Source of the DNA: Jiangella endophytica
GTDB lineage: Bacteria > Actinomycetota > Actinomycetes > Jiangellales > Jiangellaceae
Assembly: GCF_003427025.1 (NCBI RefSeq)
Contig: NZ_QVAI01000001.1
Location: 248,001-312,000, forward strand
Direction: 5' to 3'
Length of the DNA stretch: 64,000 nt
How positions within the stretch are numbered: position 1 is the stretch's first letter; each line of letters starts with the position of its first letter. The position numbers were made by a program, and so were the translations under genes. Under the pieces are notes generated by a model. That model saw only the letters and a program-made list of their open reading frames with translations. It did no database searches and was not told the DNA's origin. Shown piece after piece: positions 55,949-64,000 of this stretch.

Positions 55949-57175
55949 TCAGCCGAGCAGCCGCTGGATCCGGCCGACGCCCTCGGCGAGGTCGTCGTCG
56001 CCCAGGGCGTACGACAGCCGCAGGTATCCGCTCGGGCCGAACGCCTCGCCCGGCACGACCGCGACCTCGGCCTCTTCGAGGATCAGCTCGGCGAGCTCGG
56101 CGCTGGTCTTCGGCGTGTGCCCGGCGAAGGTGCGGCCCAGCACGTCTTTCACCGACGGGTACGCGTAGAACGCGCCCTCGGGCTCAGGGCAGAAGACGCC
56201 GTCGATCTCGTTGAGCATCGACACCATGGTGCGACGCCGGCGGTCGAACGCCTCGCGCATGCGGGCGACGGCCGACAGGTCGCCGGAGACGGCGGCCAGC
56301 GCGGCCCGCTGGGCGACGTTGGACACGTTGGACGTGGCGTGCGACTGCAGGTTGCCCGCCGCCTTGATGACGTCCTTGGGGCCGATCATCCAGCCGACCC
56401 GCCAGCCGGTCATGGCGTACGTCTTGGCCACGCCGTTGACGACGACGCAGGTGTCGGCGAGCTCGGGCACCTCGACCACGATGGACGAGAAGGTGGCCCG
56501 GCCGTAGACGAGGTGCTCGTAGATCTCGTCGGTGACGACCCACAGGCCGTGCTCGTGCGCCCACCGGCCGATCTCGCGGACCGCCTCGGGGGAGTACACG
56601 GCACCGGTCGGGTTCGACGGCGACACGAACAGCAGCACCTTCGTGCGCGGCGTGCGGGCCGCCTCGAGCTGCTCGACGCTGACGCGGTAGCCGGTGGTCT
56701 CGTCGGCGAGCACCTCGACCGGGACGCCGCCGGCCAGCGCGATGGACTCGGGGTACGTGGTCCAGTACGGCGTCGGCATGAGGACCTCGTCGCCCGGGTC
56801 GAGGAGCGCCGCGAAGGTCTCGTAGACGGCCTGCTTGCCGCCGTTGGTGATGAGCACCTGGCTCGGCTCGACCTGGTAACCGGAGTCGCGCAGCGTCTTC
56901 GCCGCGACGGCCTCCTTCAGCTCCGGCAGGCCGCCGGCCGGGGTGTAGCGGTGGTTGCGGGGGTCGTGGCATGCCTCGACGGCGGCCTCGACGATGTAGT
57001 CGGGGGTCGGGAAGTCGGGCTCGCCGGCCCCGAACCCGATGACCGGGCGGCCCGCCGCCTTGAGCGCCTTCGCCTTGGCATCAACCGCGAGCGTGGCCGA
57101 CTCGGCGATGGCGGCGATGCGGGCAGAGACACGGGGGCGGGCGCCGGCGGGCGCAGGCGAGGTCATGCGGTCCAT
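55949..57175 (-). CDS. aspC: PLP-dependent aminotransferase (aspartate type)
   Basis: This is a 408-residue class I fold-type I enzyme. [19 protein letters not shown] and [18 protein letters not shown] are typical of the prokaryotic Ib aspartate aminotransferases; PLP-binding Lys lies in [32 protein letters not shown] and the C-terminal YLRLSYAL carry the substrate Arg. It likely transaminates aspartate and 2-oxoglutarate. Start ATG 57175 or ATG 57166 (third codon later). Its place near secE-nusG, with add behind it, matches streptomycetes. Confidence 0.92.
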   Translation of the reverse strand: MDRMTSPAPAGARPRVSARIAAIAESATLAVDAKAKALKAAGRPVIGFGAGEPDFPTPDYIVEAAVEACHDPRNHRYTPAGGLPELKEAVAAKTLRDSGYQVEPSQVLITNGGKQAVYETFAALLDPGDEVLMPTPYWTTYPESIALAGGVPVEVLADETTGYRVSVEQLEAARTPRTKVLLFVSPSNPTGAVYSPEAVREIGRWAHEHGLWVVTDEIYEHLVYGRATFSSIVVEVPELADTCVVVNGVAKTYAMTGWRVGWMIGPKDVIKAAGNLQSHATSNVSNVAQRAALAAVSGDLSAVARMREAFDRRRRTMVSMLNEIDGVFCPEPEGAFYAYPSVKDVLGRTFAGHTPKTSAELAELILEEAEVAVVPGEAFGPSGYLRLSYALGDDDLAEGVGRIQRLLG

Positions 57176-57227
57176 CCTGGCACTACCTCGCTGCGCCGCG
57201 CCAAGGGGTTGCGCCGATTGGACGGCG

Positions 57228-57857
57228 TCAGCGCCGCTTGCCGCTCACCGCGGCGTAGTAGGCACTCGATTCCGGCCGGTACAGCAGGTAGAGGATGTAG
57301 GCGGCCAGCGCGATCGTCAGCGCGTTGATGATCAGGTTGAGGCCGCCGCCACCGCTCAGCGAGAAGAGCGTGAACAGGATGTTCAGGCCACCGAGCACGG
57401 TGGCCACGACGCGGGCCCAGGACTTGCCGGCCTTGTTGGCGTAGGCCATCCACAGCCAGAGCGCGGCGCCGAGGAGACCGACCACGACACCCACCCCGAT
57501 GGTGAGGTTGGCGGCGGCGTCGACGTCGTCGGCGCTGAGGCTGCTGTCGCTGTCGGCGATGGCGTCGTGGATGGCGTCGCGGGCCAGGAACGTCAGCAGC
57601 ACGCCGAGCACGGACAGGCCGGCGCCGACGTACATCAGGACGGCCGCACGGCGCAGCGTCTGAGGCGGCTCGGCCGGCGGCGCGGGGTCGCCCCAGGCGG
57701 AGGCACCCCCGTCGACCGGCCCGCTCCAGGCCGGCGGGCCGCTGGGCGGCGGAGTGGACGCCCATGGCTGCTCGGGCTGCCCGCTCTGACCCGACTGCGC
57801 GTACGGGTTCTCGTCCTCGCCCGGACCGGATCCCGGCGGAGGGGTGGTGCCACTCAT
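57228..57857 (-). CDS. Pro/Gly-rich membrane protein
   Basis: This 209-residue protein has a disordered N-terminal 85 residues rich in Pro, Gly, Ser and Gln ([20 protein letters not shown]), followed by about four membrane helices (residues 90-110, 125-150, 160-175, 180-200) and an end [20 protein letters not shown]. No known enzyme or transporter motif. ATG 57857 has GGAGAT upstream; an earlier ATG (57896) would add 13 residues. It is related to the next gene: both begin helix 1 with LMYVGA/LMYAGA and end in LLYRP-S. Confidence 0.78.
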   Translation of the reverse strand: MSGTTPPPGSGPGEDENPYAQSGQSGQPEQPWASTPPPSGPPAWSGPVDGGASAWGDPAPPAEPPQTLRRAAVLMYVGAGLSVLGVLLTFLARDAIHDAIADSDSSLSADDVDAAANLTIGVGVVVGLLGAALWLWMAYANKAGKSWARVVATVLGGLNILFTLFSLSGGGGLNLIINALTIALAAYILYLLYRPESSAYYAAVSGKRR

Positions 57858-57902
57858 GGTCGAATCTCCATCGTCTCGTCGGGTGCCGTTTGGCAACGCA
57901 CC

Positions 57903-58370
57903 CTAGCTGGTCGGTGGGTGTGGACGCAGGAACCAGCGTCGTGAATCGGGGCGGTACAGCAGCCAGATCACCGCGACCGCGACCACCGCGACGAGCACGC
58001 TCACGACGTTGTAGGCGTCGAACCGTGCCGCGCCGGCGAGCGTCGCCGCGACGGCGGCCACGTAGAGCACGGCGAAGAACGTGGCGGCGCGCCGGGCCCG
58101 CCGGCTGCCGTGGGCGCAGTATCGGGCCACCAGCAGCCAGACCGCGGCGACGACGAACAGGTACGCGACGTACGAGCCGCGGGCGCTGGTGCCGGACGAG
58201 GTGTCGAGGGCGTCCTCGTAGGCCTCGGGGTCGATCAGCCGCAGCAGGCCGAGCAGCGCGGTCAGGGCGGCGCCGGCGTACATGAGCCGCACCGCGAGGA
58301 CGACGTCGCGAGGCGCCCGCAGCGCCTCGGCGCTGCCGGCGCTCGTGGGCGGGTCCGCCGTACCGCTCAT
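57903..58370 (-). CDS. Small membrane protein, paralogue of preceding gene
   Basis: This 155-residue protein has four membrane helices. RLMYAGAALTALLGLLRLID opens the hydrophobic part and IWLLYRPDSRRWF closes it, matching the neighbouring gene but without its long Pro-rich N-terminus. GGAGTG precedes the ATG at 58370. The function is unknown; proteins of this kind are common, lineage-specific actinomycete membrane proteins. It is probably cotranscribed with the downstream paralogue 45 bases on. Confidence 0.75.
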   Translation of the reverse strand: MSGTADPPTSAGSAEALRAPRDVVLAVRLMYAGAALTALLGLLRLIDPEAYEDALDTSSGTSARGSYVAYLFVVAAVWLLVARYCAHGSRRARRAATFFAVLYVAAVAATLAGAARFDAYNVVSVLVAVVAVAVIWLLYRPDSRRWFLRPHPPTS

Positions 58371-58437
58371 GCCGCACTCCGTCCGGTCGCGGGCCTCTGT
58401 TACGACACTAGAGACCCGCGACCGGCGGCGCCAGCGA

Positions 58438-58765
58438 TCAGCGACCCCGCGGCGGCACGGCCGGGCAGCGGCGCAGGTCCAGCTCCACGCTCTTGCCCGC
58501 GCGCGACCGTCACCTCCTGGCTGTGCACGACCTGCCCGGAGCGGCCGGCCCTGGAGACCGTCCAGCGCTCCAGCAGGTGCGGCGAGTGATTCTGGCCGGG
58601 TCGCGGCGACGGCCGGACGTGCCACTCGAACCGGCCGTCGGCGGGCACGGTGAGGGTGGACGAGAGCGCGACCTCGGACGGTACGACGACGGTGCCGACG
58701 CCTGGCCGCGTGACCGGCGACGAATCGACGTCGACGTCTCGGCCTGATCCATGGGTCGATCGCAT
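58438..58765 (-). pseudogene. Remnant of a secreted peptidase C-terminal domain
   Basis: In reverse, VALSSTLTVPADGRFEWHVR, LLERWTVS, VVHSQEVTVARG and then, in another frame, VELDLRRCPAVPPRGR form a continuous beta-domain resembling the C-terminal domains attached to secreted M14 carboxypeptidases of actinomycetes. One extra base near 58490-58496 (GCGCGGGCAAG) breaks the frame. No catalytic domain is present and no start is evident, so this is a decayed 3' fragment. The family assignment is tentative. Confidence 0.5.
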
Positions 58766-58815
58766 CTGGGCGCTTGCCGCGGTGGGTGGCGACGGTCGAC
58801 GCGTTGCCGGGGGTT

Positions 58816-58851
58816 GGTGTCGGTGTCGGTGTCGGTGCCGGTGCCGGTGCC
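58816..58851. repeat. Hexanucleotide tandem repeat
   Basis: GGTGTC three times (58816-58833), then GGTGCC three times (58834-58851), in gene-free DNA. It encodes no likely protein. Slippage-prone. Confidence 0.8.
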
Positions 58852-59181
58852 GGTGTGGCGGGGCTCGGTTGCTTCGCGTCGGAGGTGCGACGGTTCGCCG
58901 TTCGTGGCGTTGGCCCGGTGTTCGTGCCGTTCGCCGTCCCCCTGCTGCCCATTTTCTCAGCCGCGCAACCGCGCCTCAAGCGGACTGACGGGCGCTCCGC
59001 GCCGGCGAGACCGCTTGACCCACGATTCCGCGGCCAAGAACTGGCAGCTATCAGGGGGACGGGGCGAGTCTGGGCACACCTCAATGTCGGCAGCCGACGC
59101 CACGGTCGTTCGCGGACGTGGACCTGCCCATCGGCGGCCGTCACCTCCACCCCACCGGTGACGTGGGGCTGTGGACTGCCA

Positions 59182-59266
59182 TGATCATCAACGATCGCTT
59201 ACATCACTAGGCGTTCTCCCGCTCTGCGAGGCGTGCATGCCTGGTGGAGTGGGAGAACGCCTAGTG
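59182..59266. repeat. Palindromic intergenic element, copy C
   Basis: CACTAGGCGTTCTCCC (59205-59220) pairs perfectly with GGGAGAACGCCTAGTG (59251-59266). Inside, GCATGCCTGGTGGAG (59235-59249) matches copy A (34219-34233) apart from the first base. The flank TGATCATCAACGATCG (59182-59197) is 15 of 16 identical to 35133-35148 behind the broken kinase gene. Confidence 0.65.
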
Positions 59267-59448
59267 AAGTCGGTGTGAACCGGTGTTCACGGGCGGTTTG
59301 GTGGCGCCGGGGCGGCTGAGTGCTGTCTCTCGATCACCGTTCTCACCATGGCCGACGGCGATGTCGACGGGGCCGGACCAACGCCCGGCAGTCGCCAGAC
59401 CGACGGCGGGCACGGCCGGGTCAAACGGTGGGAGCGGCCGGGGTCGAC

Positions 59449-59703
59449 GGCGGGTGCGGCCGGATGAACGGCTGGCGGTGGCCGGTTCGACGGCGGCCGG
59501 GTGAACAGCCGGCAGCGTCAGATCGTCGGCGGGTGCGGCCGGATGAACGGCTGGCGGTGGCCGGTTCGACGGCGGCCGGGTGAACAGCCGGCAGCGTCAG
59601 ATCGTCGGCGGGCGCGGCCGGATGAACGGCTGGCGGTGGCCGGTTCGACGGCGGCCGGGTGAACAGCCGGCAGCGTCAGATCGTCGGCGGGTGCGGCCGG
59701 ATC
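59449..59703. repeat. 79-bp tandem repeat, three full copies and a part
   Basis: Units begin GGCGGGTGCGGCCGGATGAA at 59449, 59528 and 59607; a partial fourth begins at 59686. Copies are almost identical (one T/C change in unit 3). Because 79 is not a multiple of three, each unit shifts the reading frame, so the array is not coding. It sits between the two 173-bp inverted repeats. Confidence 0.85.
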
Positions 59704-60160
59704 ACCGGCCGACCCTGGATCCCTGGACCACGGCTGCGACCTTGAGGTGTGTCCAGACTCGCCCCGTCCCCCTGATAGCTGCCAGTTCTGAGACCGCGCG
59801 GCCGCGGGTCAAGCGGTCATCGCCGGCGCGAAGCGCCCGTCAGTCCGCTTGAGGCGCGGGTGCGCGGCTAAGAAAATGGGCAGCAGGGGGACGGCGAACG
59901 GCACGCACTCGATACACGGCGGACCCCGCCAACCAGGGCCGGAGCCGACCAGCACGCCCGGCCAACCGGGCGGCCTGGCCATCCAAGTACATCGACACAC
60001 CATCGGACCGGCCGACAACGGCGGCCCGAAGTCGGCGACGGTGGCCCGAGTCGGCGAACTGAGCGAGCCGGGGCGGACCGAGCGAGCCGGGCAGGCTGAG
60101 TGACCGACGACGGTGGCCCGAATCGGCGAACGGACTGAGCCGCACGGACCGAGTAGACCG

Positions 60161-60235
60161 GCCCGACGCCCGACGCCCGACGCCCGACGCCCGACGCCCG
60201 ACGCCCGACGCCCGACGCCCGACGCCCGACGCCCG
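60161..60235. repeat. Heptanucleotide array (GCCCGAC)10.7
   Basis: Ten perfect GCCCGAC units (60161-60230) and GCCCG. Upstream, a block with CGACGGTGGCCCGA recurs at 60036 and 60108 (72 bases apart). No gene crosses the array. It lies about 110 bases upstream of the promoter of the tRNA-Trp-secE-nusG transcription unit. Length variation by slippage is expected. Confidence 0.85.
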
Positions 60236-60350
60236 GGTCGGGTGCGGGAGCCGGATCTTTCGGCGCGGGAAGTCGACGGCCGAGGAACCGCCCGCGAGTT
60301 GATCTCGTTGTCACCTTCGTGACGGTGAAGCGGCCTCCCGGCAGCGAGTT

Positions 60351-60379
60351 CGACCAGGACGCCCCTCACCCCGTACACT
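60351..60379 (+). promoter_or_regulatory. Promoter of tRNA-Trp-secE-nusG
   Basis: TTCGAC (60351-60356), 17 bases, TACACT (60374-60379). The next features on this strand are tRNA-Trp (60458) and secE (60609), with no other obvious promoter between. Confidence 0.55.
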
Positions 60380-60457
60380 CTCACTCTTGGGTGGTCGTCG
60401 GACCCCCAGCCGAAGCGTGCCCTCACAACTTTGGCTGGGACTGCCGCGTCCATTCGA

Positions 60458-60530
60458 AGGGCAGTAGCTCAATTGGTAGAGCACCGGTCTCCAAAACCGG
60501 CGGTTGGGGGTTCAAGTCCCTCCTGCCCTG
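60458..60530 (+). tRNA. tRNA-Trp (CCA)
   Basis: This is a 73-base tRNA. The acceptor AGGGCAG pairs with CTGCCCT; the anticodon stem CCGGT/ACCGG closes a loop CTCCAAA with CCA; T-arm GGGTTCAAGTCCC; discriminator G, no CCA tail. tRNA-Trp directly before secE is conserved across actinomycetes. Confidence 0.95.
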
Positions 60531-60608
60531 CGAGGTCGCCACACCCAGCGGCCTGATCGACGACGGAGTCCGGCCCAGGGCGACGTTCCAGAGTCAGCGA
60601 GGTAGCAC

Positions 60609-60857
60609 GTGACGGAGACCAGCGGCAAGACCGCTACACCCGAGCGTCCGCGTTCGCCCCGGCGCCGCGGTCCGTTCGCCCGGCTGTCGCTCTGGACCCG
60701 CCAGGTCGTGGCCGAGCTGCGCAAGGTCGTCTACCCGACCCGCAAGCAGCTGCTGACGTACACGGCGGTCGTGCTCGTCTTCGTGGCGATCATGATCACT
60801 GTCGTCTCGCTGCTCGATCTGGGCCTGGGCTGGGCGATGTTCGAGATCTTCGGCTGA
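60609..60857 (+). CDS. secE: Preprotein translocase subunit SecE
   Basis: This 82-residue single-span subunit stabilises SecY in the membrane. A basic N-terminus is followed by [20 protein letters not shown], the conserved amphipathic segment with the V-x-W/Y-P-T/S-R motif, and one membrane helix (about residues 50-72). GAGGTAG precedes the GTG at 60609. It is followed after 43 bases by nusG. Confidence 0.96.
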   Translation: MTETSGKTATPERPRSPRRRGPFARLSLWTRQVVAELRKVVYPTRKQLLTYTAVVLVFVAIMITVVSLLDLGLGWAMFEIFG

Positions 60858-60900
60858 TCGATCCGTGGTCAGCCGCACCCAGGAGGAAGAAGCGCACACC

Positions 60901-61668
60901 GTGTCCGAGCACGAGTCGACCATCGAGGACGTCGAGACCGAGGAGTCGCCCACGGGCGAGGCCGGTCCGACTGAGGCTTCCGCCGAGGCGGAGCCCGCCG
61001 ACGGGGAGTCCGCCGACGCGGAGTCCGCGGACGGGGAGTCCGCCGAGGACGACGACGCCGGCAGCGTCGAGTCCGAGGAGACGGACCCGCTGGCGGAGTT
61101 CCGCCGCGTGCTGCGCGCCAAGCCGGGCGAGTGGTTCGTCGTCCAGACCTACTCCGGCATGGAGAACCGGGTCCGGGCCAACCTCGAGAACCGCATCGGC
61201 AGCCTCAACATGGAGGACTTCATCTTCGAGATCGAGGTCCCGACCGAAGAGGTCGCCGAGATCAAGAACGGCCAGCGCCGTCTGGTGAAGCGCAACCGCT
61301 TCCCGGGCTACGTGCTGGTGCGCATGGACATGACCGACGAGTCGTGGTCCGCGGTCCGCAACACCCCGGCCGTCACCGGGTTCGTCGGGCACGCGCACCA
61401 GCCCATCCCGCTGGGCCTGGACGAGGTCGAGCGCTGGCTCGCCCCGCAGGTGGCCGAGCAGGCCAAGCCGGCCGAAGAGAAGAAGCAGGTCGAGGTCGTA
61501 GACTTCGAGGTCGGCGACTCCGTCATGGTCGTCGACGGGCCGTTCGCCACGCTGCACGCGACGATCAACGAGATCAACGCCGACTCCCAGAAGATCAAGG
61601 GACTGGTCGAGATCTTCGGCCGCGAGACCCCCGTCGAGCTCTCGTTCAACCAGATCCAGAAGCTCTGA
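60901..61668 (+). CDS. nusG: Transcription termination/antitermination protein NusG
   Basis: This is a 255-residue protein. An acidic N-terminal extension of about 80 residues contains the repeat [18 protein letters not shown] and is longer than in E. coli but usual in actinomycetes. The NGN domain starts [20 protein letters not shown], with [20 protein letters not shown]; the KOW domain is [20 protein letters not shown] followed by [16 protein letters not shown]. It binds RNA polymerase and links it to ribosomes or Rho. GTG 60901 is chosen, with AGGAGG 14 bases upstream; an in-frame GTG at 60865 would add 12 residues. Confidence 0.95.
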   Translation: MSEHESTIEDVETEESPTGEAGPTEASAEAEPADGESADAESADGESAEDDDAGSVESEETDPLAEFRRVLRAKPGEWFVVQTYSGMENRVRANLENRIGSLNMEDFIFEIEVPTEEVAEIKNGQRRLVKRNRFPGYVLVRMDMTDESWSAVRNTPAVTGFVGHAHQPIPLGLDEVERWLAPQVAEQAKPAEEKKQVEVVDFEVGDSVMVVDGPFATLHATINEINADSQKIKGLVEIFGRETPVELSFNQIQKL

Positions 61669-61733
61669 CGGTCCCCGCGCGTGCCGTCCGGCGCGCATGG
61701 GACAGCCTCACCATCACGACAAGGACCCGAGGA

Positions 61734-62165
61734 ATGCCAGCGAAGAAGAAGGTCGCAGGCCTGATCAAGCTCCAGATCCAGGCCGGCCAGGCGACCCCCG
61801 CACCGCCGGTCGGCCCCGCGTTGGGCCAGCACGGCGTCAACATCATGGAGTTCTGCAAGGCGTACAACGCCGCCACCGAGTCGCAGCGCGGCAACGTGAT
61901 CCCGGTGGAGATCACGGTCTACGAAGACCGCTCCTTCACCTTCATCACGAAGACGCCGCCGGCCGCCAGGCTGATCCTCAAGGCCGCCGGCATCGACAAG
62001 GGCTCCGGCGAGCCGCACCGCCTGAAGGTGGCGTCGATCAGCCGCGAGCAGCTGCGGGCCATCGCCGAGCAGAAGATGCCCGACCTCAACGCCAACGACA
62101 TCGAGGCCGCCGAGAAGATCATCGCGGGCACCGCCCGTCAGATGGGCGTCACGGTCGCCGAGTGA
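61734..62165 (+). CDS. rplK: 50S ribosomal protein L11
   Basis: The 143-residue protein of the GTPase-associated centre has an N-terminal [20 protein letters not shown] with the thiostrepton-related Pro-rich turn [20 protein letters not shown]. The C-terminal rRNA-binding domain is [20 protein letters not shown] followed by RQMGVTV. GAGGA directly precedes the ATG. It is followed by rplA after 86 bases, which include a GCCGGCC/GGCCGGC hairpin (62169-62191). Confidence 0.97.
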   Translation: MPAKKKVAGLIKLQIQAGQATPAPPVGPALGQHGVNIMEFCKAYNAATESQRGNVIPVEITVYEDRSFTFITKTPPAARLILKAAGIDKGSGEPHRLKVASISREQLRAIAEQKMPDLNANDIEAAEKIIAGTARQMGVTVAE

Positions 62166-62251
62166 ACCGCCGGCCGGGCTGACCGGCCGGCCAGTGGGAG
62201 GGTCCAAGCGCTGGGCCCGCACCACGACTCCAGGAACCACGAGGAGAAGAC

Positions 62252-62962
62252 ATGAAGCGCAGCAAGTCCTACCGCGCCGCGGCCGAGAAGATCGACCGCG
62301 ACCGCCTGTACAACCCCGCCGAGGCCGTCAAGCTGGCCCGCGAGACGTCGGCCACCAAGTACGACTCCACCGTCGAGGTCGCCCTGCGGCTGGGCGTCGA
62401 CCCCCGCAAGGCGGACCAGATGGTCCGCGGCACCGTCAACCTCCCGCACGGCACCGGCAAGACCGCTCGGGTCCTGGTCTTCGCCGTCGGTCCGAAGGCT
62501 GAGGAGGCCAAGGCGGCGGGCGCCGACATCGTCGGCGGCGACGAGCTGGTCGAGGAGGTCCAGGGCGGCCGGCTCGACTTCGACGCCGTCGTCGCGACGC
62601 CCGACCTCATGGGCAAGGTCGGCCGGCTGGGCCGGGTGCTCGGCCCGCGTGGCCTGATGCCGAACCCCAAGACCGGCACCGTCACCATGGACGTCGAGAA
62701 GGCCGTCTCCGACATCAAGGGCGGCAAGATCGAGTTCCGGGTCGACCGGCACGCGAACCTCCACTTCATCATCGGCAAGACGTCGTTCACCGAGCAGGCG
62801 CTCGCCGAGAACTACGCCGCCGCGCTCGACGAGGTCAACCGCCTCAAGCCGTCGGCGTCGAAGGGCCGTTACATCCGCAAGGCGACGCTCGCCACGACCA
62901 TGGGCCCGAGCATCCCGCTCGACCCCTCGAAGGTCCGGCCGACGGAGTCCGCCGACGCATGA
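62252..62962 (+). CDS. rplA: 50S ribosomal protein L1
   Basis: This is a 236-residue protein. [20 protein letters not shown] and the signature [20 protein letters not shown] are family hallmarks; [20 protein letters not shown] follows. L1 forms the mobile stalk at the E site and represses its own operon by binding the mRNA. GAGGAG precedes the ATG. A terminator hairpin follows, and rplJ-rplL do not come next as they do in many genomes. Confidence 0.97.
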   Translation: MKRSKSYRAAAEKIDRDRLYNPAEAVKLARETSATKYDSTVEVALRLGVDPRKADQMVRGTVNLPHGTGKTARVLVFAVGPKAEEAKAAGADIVGGDELVEEVQGGRLDFDAVVATPDLMGKVGRLGRVLGPRGLMPNPKTGTVTMDVEKAVSDIKGGKIEFRVDRHANLHFIIGKTSFTEQALAENYAAALDEVNRLKPSASKGRYIRKATLATTMGPSIPLDPSKVRPTESADA

Positions 62963-63003
62963 GTTCCTACCGGTGAGCCGTTGCTGACGGCACACCACCC
63001 GCC

Positions 63004-63039
63004 GACCGCCGCGATCCACTCCGATGGCTCGCGGCGGTC
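63004..63039 (+). terminator. Terminator after rplA
   Basis: GACCGCCGCGA (63004-63014) pairs perfectly with TCGCGGCGGTC (63029-63039) around a 14-base loop and is followed by GTGTTCTTC, relatively T-rich here. It lies 41 bases after the rplA stop. Confidence 0.7.
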
Positions 63040-63072
63040 GTGTTCTTCTGCCCGTGACACCAGTGTCGGGAC

Positions 63073-64000
63073 GTGGTACCGGTGACGCAGCTGCTCGACC
63101 GGGGCGCGTCCGCGCGCCGAGGGCTGCCGTCGGTGCACCAGATCCCGGTGCTCGGCCGCTTCCTCACCTGGCTGCGCCCCGACTACGGCGGGCTGATCGG
63201 TGCCGTCTGCTTCTTCTGCTGGTCGCTGACGCCGACGCTGCTGCCGCGCACCTGGATCTACCAGGCGATGGTGAGCGGCCTGACGGCGACCATCGGCTAC
63301 GCGCTCGGCGTGCTGATCGCCTGGGTCGTCCGGCTGGTCGTGCGCCGCGCCCGGCCGCTGCTGCTGGAGCCGTCGCGGCGGACCCGGCTGATCGCCTGGT
63401 GGGGCCTGGCCGGGACGGCGGCCGCGGCGATCGCGTGGTACCTCTCCGACAACGCCGCTTGGCAGACCGAGCTGCGCGCCCTGATGGACGTCGAGAGCCC
63501 GGGCCCCAACCACTACCTGCTGATCCTGCTGGTCGCCGGCGCCATCTTCGTCGTGTTCCTGGCGCTGGCCCGGCTGCTGCGCGGCGTGTCGCGGCGGCTG
63601 CGCAGGTTCTTCGGCCGCTGGGTGCCGCCGCAGGTCGCGCTGGTCGCGTCGGTGCTGTGCGTCGGCGGGGTGGCCTTCTGGTCGTGGACCGGCCTGCTCT
63701 ACCCGACGCTGCTGGGCGTGGCCAACGACGCCTTCGCCGCGGTCAACATGGAGACCGAGGCCGGCAACAACGCGCCCGACTCCGCGACACACTCCGGCGG
63801 GCCCGGGTCGCTGGTGACGTGGGACTCGCTGGGCCGCAAGGGCCGTGAGTTCGTGTCGTCCGGGCCGACGGTCGACGAGCTGACGCAGTTCAGCGGCCGG
63901 CCCGCACTGGACCCCGTCCGTGCCTACGTCGGCATGGACTCCGCCGAGACGCCGGCCGGGCTGGCGTCGCTGGCCGTGCGCGAGCTGGAGCGCTCCGGCG
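63073..64000 (+). CDS. Membrane-anchored alpha/beta-hydrolase family protein (Abhydrolase_9), 3' end outside window
   Basis: 309 residues are visible and the frame is open to the window edge. There are about four membrane segments in the first 210 residues, including SLTPTLLPRTWIYQAMVSGL, a hallmark of this actinobacterial family. Then SATHSGGPGSLVTWDSLGRK, PTVDELTQFSG and RAYVGMDSAETPAGLASLAV lead toward the hydrolase domain, whose catalytic part lies beyond the window. Relatives are large membrane proteins of unknown function. GTG 63073 or GTG 63082 is the start; a TGA at 63055-63057 closes the frame upstream. Confidence 0.85.
   Translation, partial: MVPVTQLLDRGASARRGLPSVHQIPVLGRFLTWLRPDYGGLIGAVCFFCWSLTPTLLPRTWIYQAMVSGLTATIGYALGVLIAWVVRLVVRRARPLLLEPSRRTRLIAWWGLAGTAAAAIAWYLSDNAAWQTELRALMDVESPGPNHYLLILLVAGAIFVVFLALARLLRGVSRRLRRFFGRWVPPQVALVASVLCVGGVAFWSWTGLLYPTLLGVANDAFAAVNMETEAGNNAPDSATHSGGPGSLVTWDSLGRKGREFVSSGPTVDELTQFSGRPALDPVRAYVGMDSAETPAGLASLAVRELERSG

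Larger units (their letters stand above)
58924..59904. repeat. Pair of 173-bp inverted repeats around a gene-free core
   Basis: 58924-59096 and 59731-59904 are inverted copies, about 88 percent alike by eye. Shared landmarks are CCGTTCGCCGTCCCCCTGCT, CGCCTCAAGCGGACTGACGG and AACTGGCAGCTATCAGGGGG. The 634 bases between them hold a palindrome (59205-59266), 79-bp tandem repeats and no credible gene. The layout suggests an insertion with terminal inverted repeats, or two opposite insertions of one repeat. No transposase is visible and target-site duplications were not found by eye. Confidence 0.65.

Noticed and set aside
58924-59150. Frames reading VPFAVPLLPIF and RPVPLIAAS as a gene family
   Set aside because: They occur only where the 173-bp inverted repeat is translated, in both orientations; repeat DNA explains the similarity.
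59283-59852. Forward frames encoding RMNGWRWPVRRRPGEQ-type repeats
   Set aside because: The 79-bp period is not a multiple of three, so each unit changes frame; this is not a coding repeat.
59809-60453. Reverse frame reading GVGRRAS repeats
   Set aside because: It only translates the heptanucleotide array; both ends are repeat DNA without conservation signs.
61669-61733. L1 autoregulatory site in the leader before rplK
   Set aside because: A GCGCG/CGCGC hairpin followed by ATGGGA is present, but the match to known L1 mRNA sites is too loose to support by eye.

Overview
The window is 64 kb of very GC-rich chromosome from a high-GC Gram-positive actinomycete. The signs are GTG and even TTG starts, many 1-4 base overlaps between genes, a menaquinone-based respiratory chain, and a gene order familiar from Mycobacterium and Streptomyces: tRNA-Thr, tRNA-Met, rpmG, hadAB and then tRNA-Trp, secE, nusG, rplK, rplA. 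The genus cannot be fixed from the sequence alone; a Jiangella-like organism is only a guess. Nothing looks like a plasmid, prophage or CRISPR array.

Region 1 (1-16 kb) is a broken-up menaquinone cluster: menA-menE, menB, menD, menF and menG, interspersed with envelope and regulatory genes. These include a duplicated-repeat lipoprotein, a secreted Ig-like protein ending in a divergent sortase-like domain, an MFS exporter, a CGNR zinc-finger regulator whose stop overlaps the menD start, and two tandem DUF1707 membrane proteins. A perfect LexA (SOS) box sits in a promoter near the left end. menC and menH are not in the window.

Region 2 (16-34 kb) is one long respiratory operon: a MenJ-type menaquinone reductase, all 14 complex I genes nuoA to nuoN, then a polyprenyl diphosphate synthase. 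A 20-bp palindrome matching the core of the Streptomyces Rex operator lies between its promoter and first gene. Quinone supply, quinone tail saturation and the NADH dehydrogenase that uses the quinone are thus physically linked.

Region 3 (34-46.6 kb) holds a small GntR regulator with a frameshifted P-loop kinase behind it, a RarD transporter, korAB (ferredoxin-linked 2-oxoacid oxidation) divergent from cstA-ybdD (peptide or pyruvate uptake), an HtpX-like protease, an SDR enzyme, a secreted phytase-like/glycerophosphodiesterase fusion and yajQ.

Region 4 (46.7-64 kb) is the translation and secretion block (tRNA-Tyr, -Thr, -Met, rpmG, hadAB, murB, then tRNA-Trp, secE, nusG, rplK, rplA), interrupted by two accessory stretches. 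The first (49.5-54.8 kb) is a detoxification-like island: a berberine-bridge-type FAD enzyme, a GNAT, a deazaflavin-type reductase, a DHA2 exporter, an HxlR regulator and a PIG-L deacetylase preceded by a 23-codon reading frame with three consecutive Cys codons, a likely cysteine-responsive attenuator. After add and aspC comes a 2 kb gene-poor stretch (58.4-60.4 kb) with a decayed gene, a 173-bp inverted repeat, 79-bp tandem repeats and a heptanucleotide array.

A family of palindromic intergenic elements recurs near 34.2, 54.8 and 59.2 kb, mostly where genes converge.
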